NCBI GenBank assembly: GCA_024635735.1
Contig: JAGXII010000022.1
Location: 1 to 6,432 of the forward strand
From: Christiangramia sp.
Lineage (GTDB): Bacteria; Bacteroidota; Bacteroidia; Flavobacteriales; Flavobacteriaceae
Direction of reading: 5' to 3'
DNA length: 6,432 nucleotides
Shown here: positions 5,967 to 6,432 of the stretch, piece by piece
Layout: the number at the start of each line of letters is the position of its first letter
Position numbering within the stretch: position 1 is the first letter of the stretch
The notes under the pieces: generated by a model
Databases searched by the model: none
What the model was told of the DNA's origin: nothing
The model's input: only the letters and a program-made list of their open reading frames with translations
Translations under genes and position numbers: made by a program

Positions 5967-6432
5967 TCAGATAATTTTTTTGATCACTCTTAATTTATGA
6001 GTGTGCTTACTTAATTCAGCATTAAATATACCTGAGTGGTCTATCCTGTCTATTCTTACCTTCCCGTCTACATGGACAATATAATTATCTTTCATCATTA
6101 GGCCAACGTGGTTAATCACACCTTCATCATTATCAAAAAAAGCAAGATCTCCGGCTTCGCTTTCCTCAATAAAACTAAGAGCTTCTCCTTGTTTTGCCTG
6201 TTCAGCTGCATTTCTTTTTATGCGGTATCCATTTAATTTATAGACCATCTGTGTAAGTCCGCTGCTATCCAGACCAAATGGAGTTTTACCCCCAGAGTTA
6301 TGAGGAGCATTAAGGTATAACAGTGCTGTTTCCACCAGCTTTTCTTTAGCCGTTACAGAGGTGATAGAATGTCCTTCAAATAAATGTCCCAGGAGGTTTA
6401 CAGAATTTACCACAGATCCAATTGGAACTGCC
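5967..6432 (-). CDS. NlpC/P60 (C40) family protein with Ser in place of the catalytic Cys (3' part, truncated by window edge)
   Basis: The family contains cell-envelope gamma-D-glutamyl-diamino-acid endopeptidases that cut peptidoglycan stem peptides. The frame is open to the right edge (upstream residues read AVPIGSV), so the start is outside the window; the GTG at 6411-6413 is probably internal. The first visible stretch (GSVVNSVNLLGHLFEGHSI) looks like the end of an SH3b domain, as in two-part SH3-NlpC proteins of Bacteroidota. The NlpC/P60 core follows. Counting from that GTG, the family DCSG motif is here DSSG with Ser50 (codon AGC, 6264-6266), the His of NHVG is kept (102) and the third-position His is kept (114, VHVDG). 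Spacing fits the Cys-His-His triad. The Trp normally before GG in the YLWGG region is Ser40 (PHNSGG). The C-terminus RVIKKII is as in relatives. It could be an inactive binding protein, a Ser variant enzyme, or carry sequence errors. Confidence 0.88.
   Translation of the reverse strand, partial: AVPIGSVVNSVNLLGHLFEGHSITSVTAKEKLVETALLYLNAPHNSGGKTPFGLDSSGLTQMVYKLNGYRIKRNAAEQAKQGEALSFIEESEAGDLAFFDNDEGVINHVGLMMKDNYIVHVDGKVRIDRIDHSGIFNAELSKHTHKLRVIKKII

Overview
This window is a piece of an AT-rich chromosome from a member of the Bacteroidota, most likely a marine-type Flavobacteriaceae. The grounds are the wording of the GyrA, ClpC and NlpC/P60 proteins, A-rich leaders without a Shine-Dalgarno sequence in front of gyrA and of the TPR gene, and a TAnnTTTG-type -7 element. 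The genus-level placement is inference from memory of related proteins; no search was run. All genes are core or housekeeping types. I see no mobile element, CRISPR array, rRNA or tRNA.

Layout: (1) 1-1859, minus strand: the first 619 codons of clpC, the AAA+ unfoldase of the ClpCP protease, cut by the left window edge. (2) 1860-2106: a divergent intergenic region with a probable clpC promoter, a 9-bp direct repeat in the clpC leader and a small hairpin before gyrA. (3) 2107-4637, plus strand: gyrA, DNA gyrase subunit A, broken into two frames by the apparent loss of one A near 3933. (4) 4659-5893, plus strand, 21 bp after gyrA: an exported TPR-repeat protein, likely in the same transcript, also broken by the apparent loss of one A near 5363. 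(5) 5913-5950: a strong hairpin that can end transcription from both sides. (6) 5967-6432, minus strand: the C-terminal part of an NlpC/P60 (C40) cell-wall peptidase-like protein, cut by the right window edge, whose nucleophile Cys is replaced by Ser.

The most important reading point is the pair of frameshifts. In each case adding a single A to a short A run restores a full, family-typical protein (843 aa GyrA, 411 aa TPR protein), and both shifts have the same sign. An intact gyrA should be essential, so sequencing or assembly error is the simplest explanation. A truly split gyrase is the less likely but testable alternative. The most biologically interesting signal that does not depend on an indel is the altered active site of the NlpC/P60 protein. 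I did not find convincing evidence of a new multi-gene system here.
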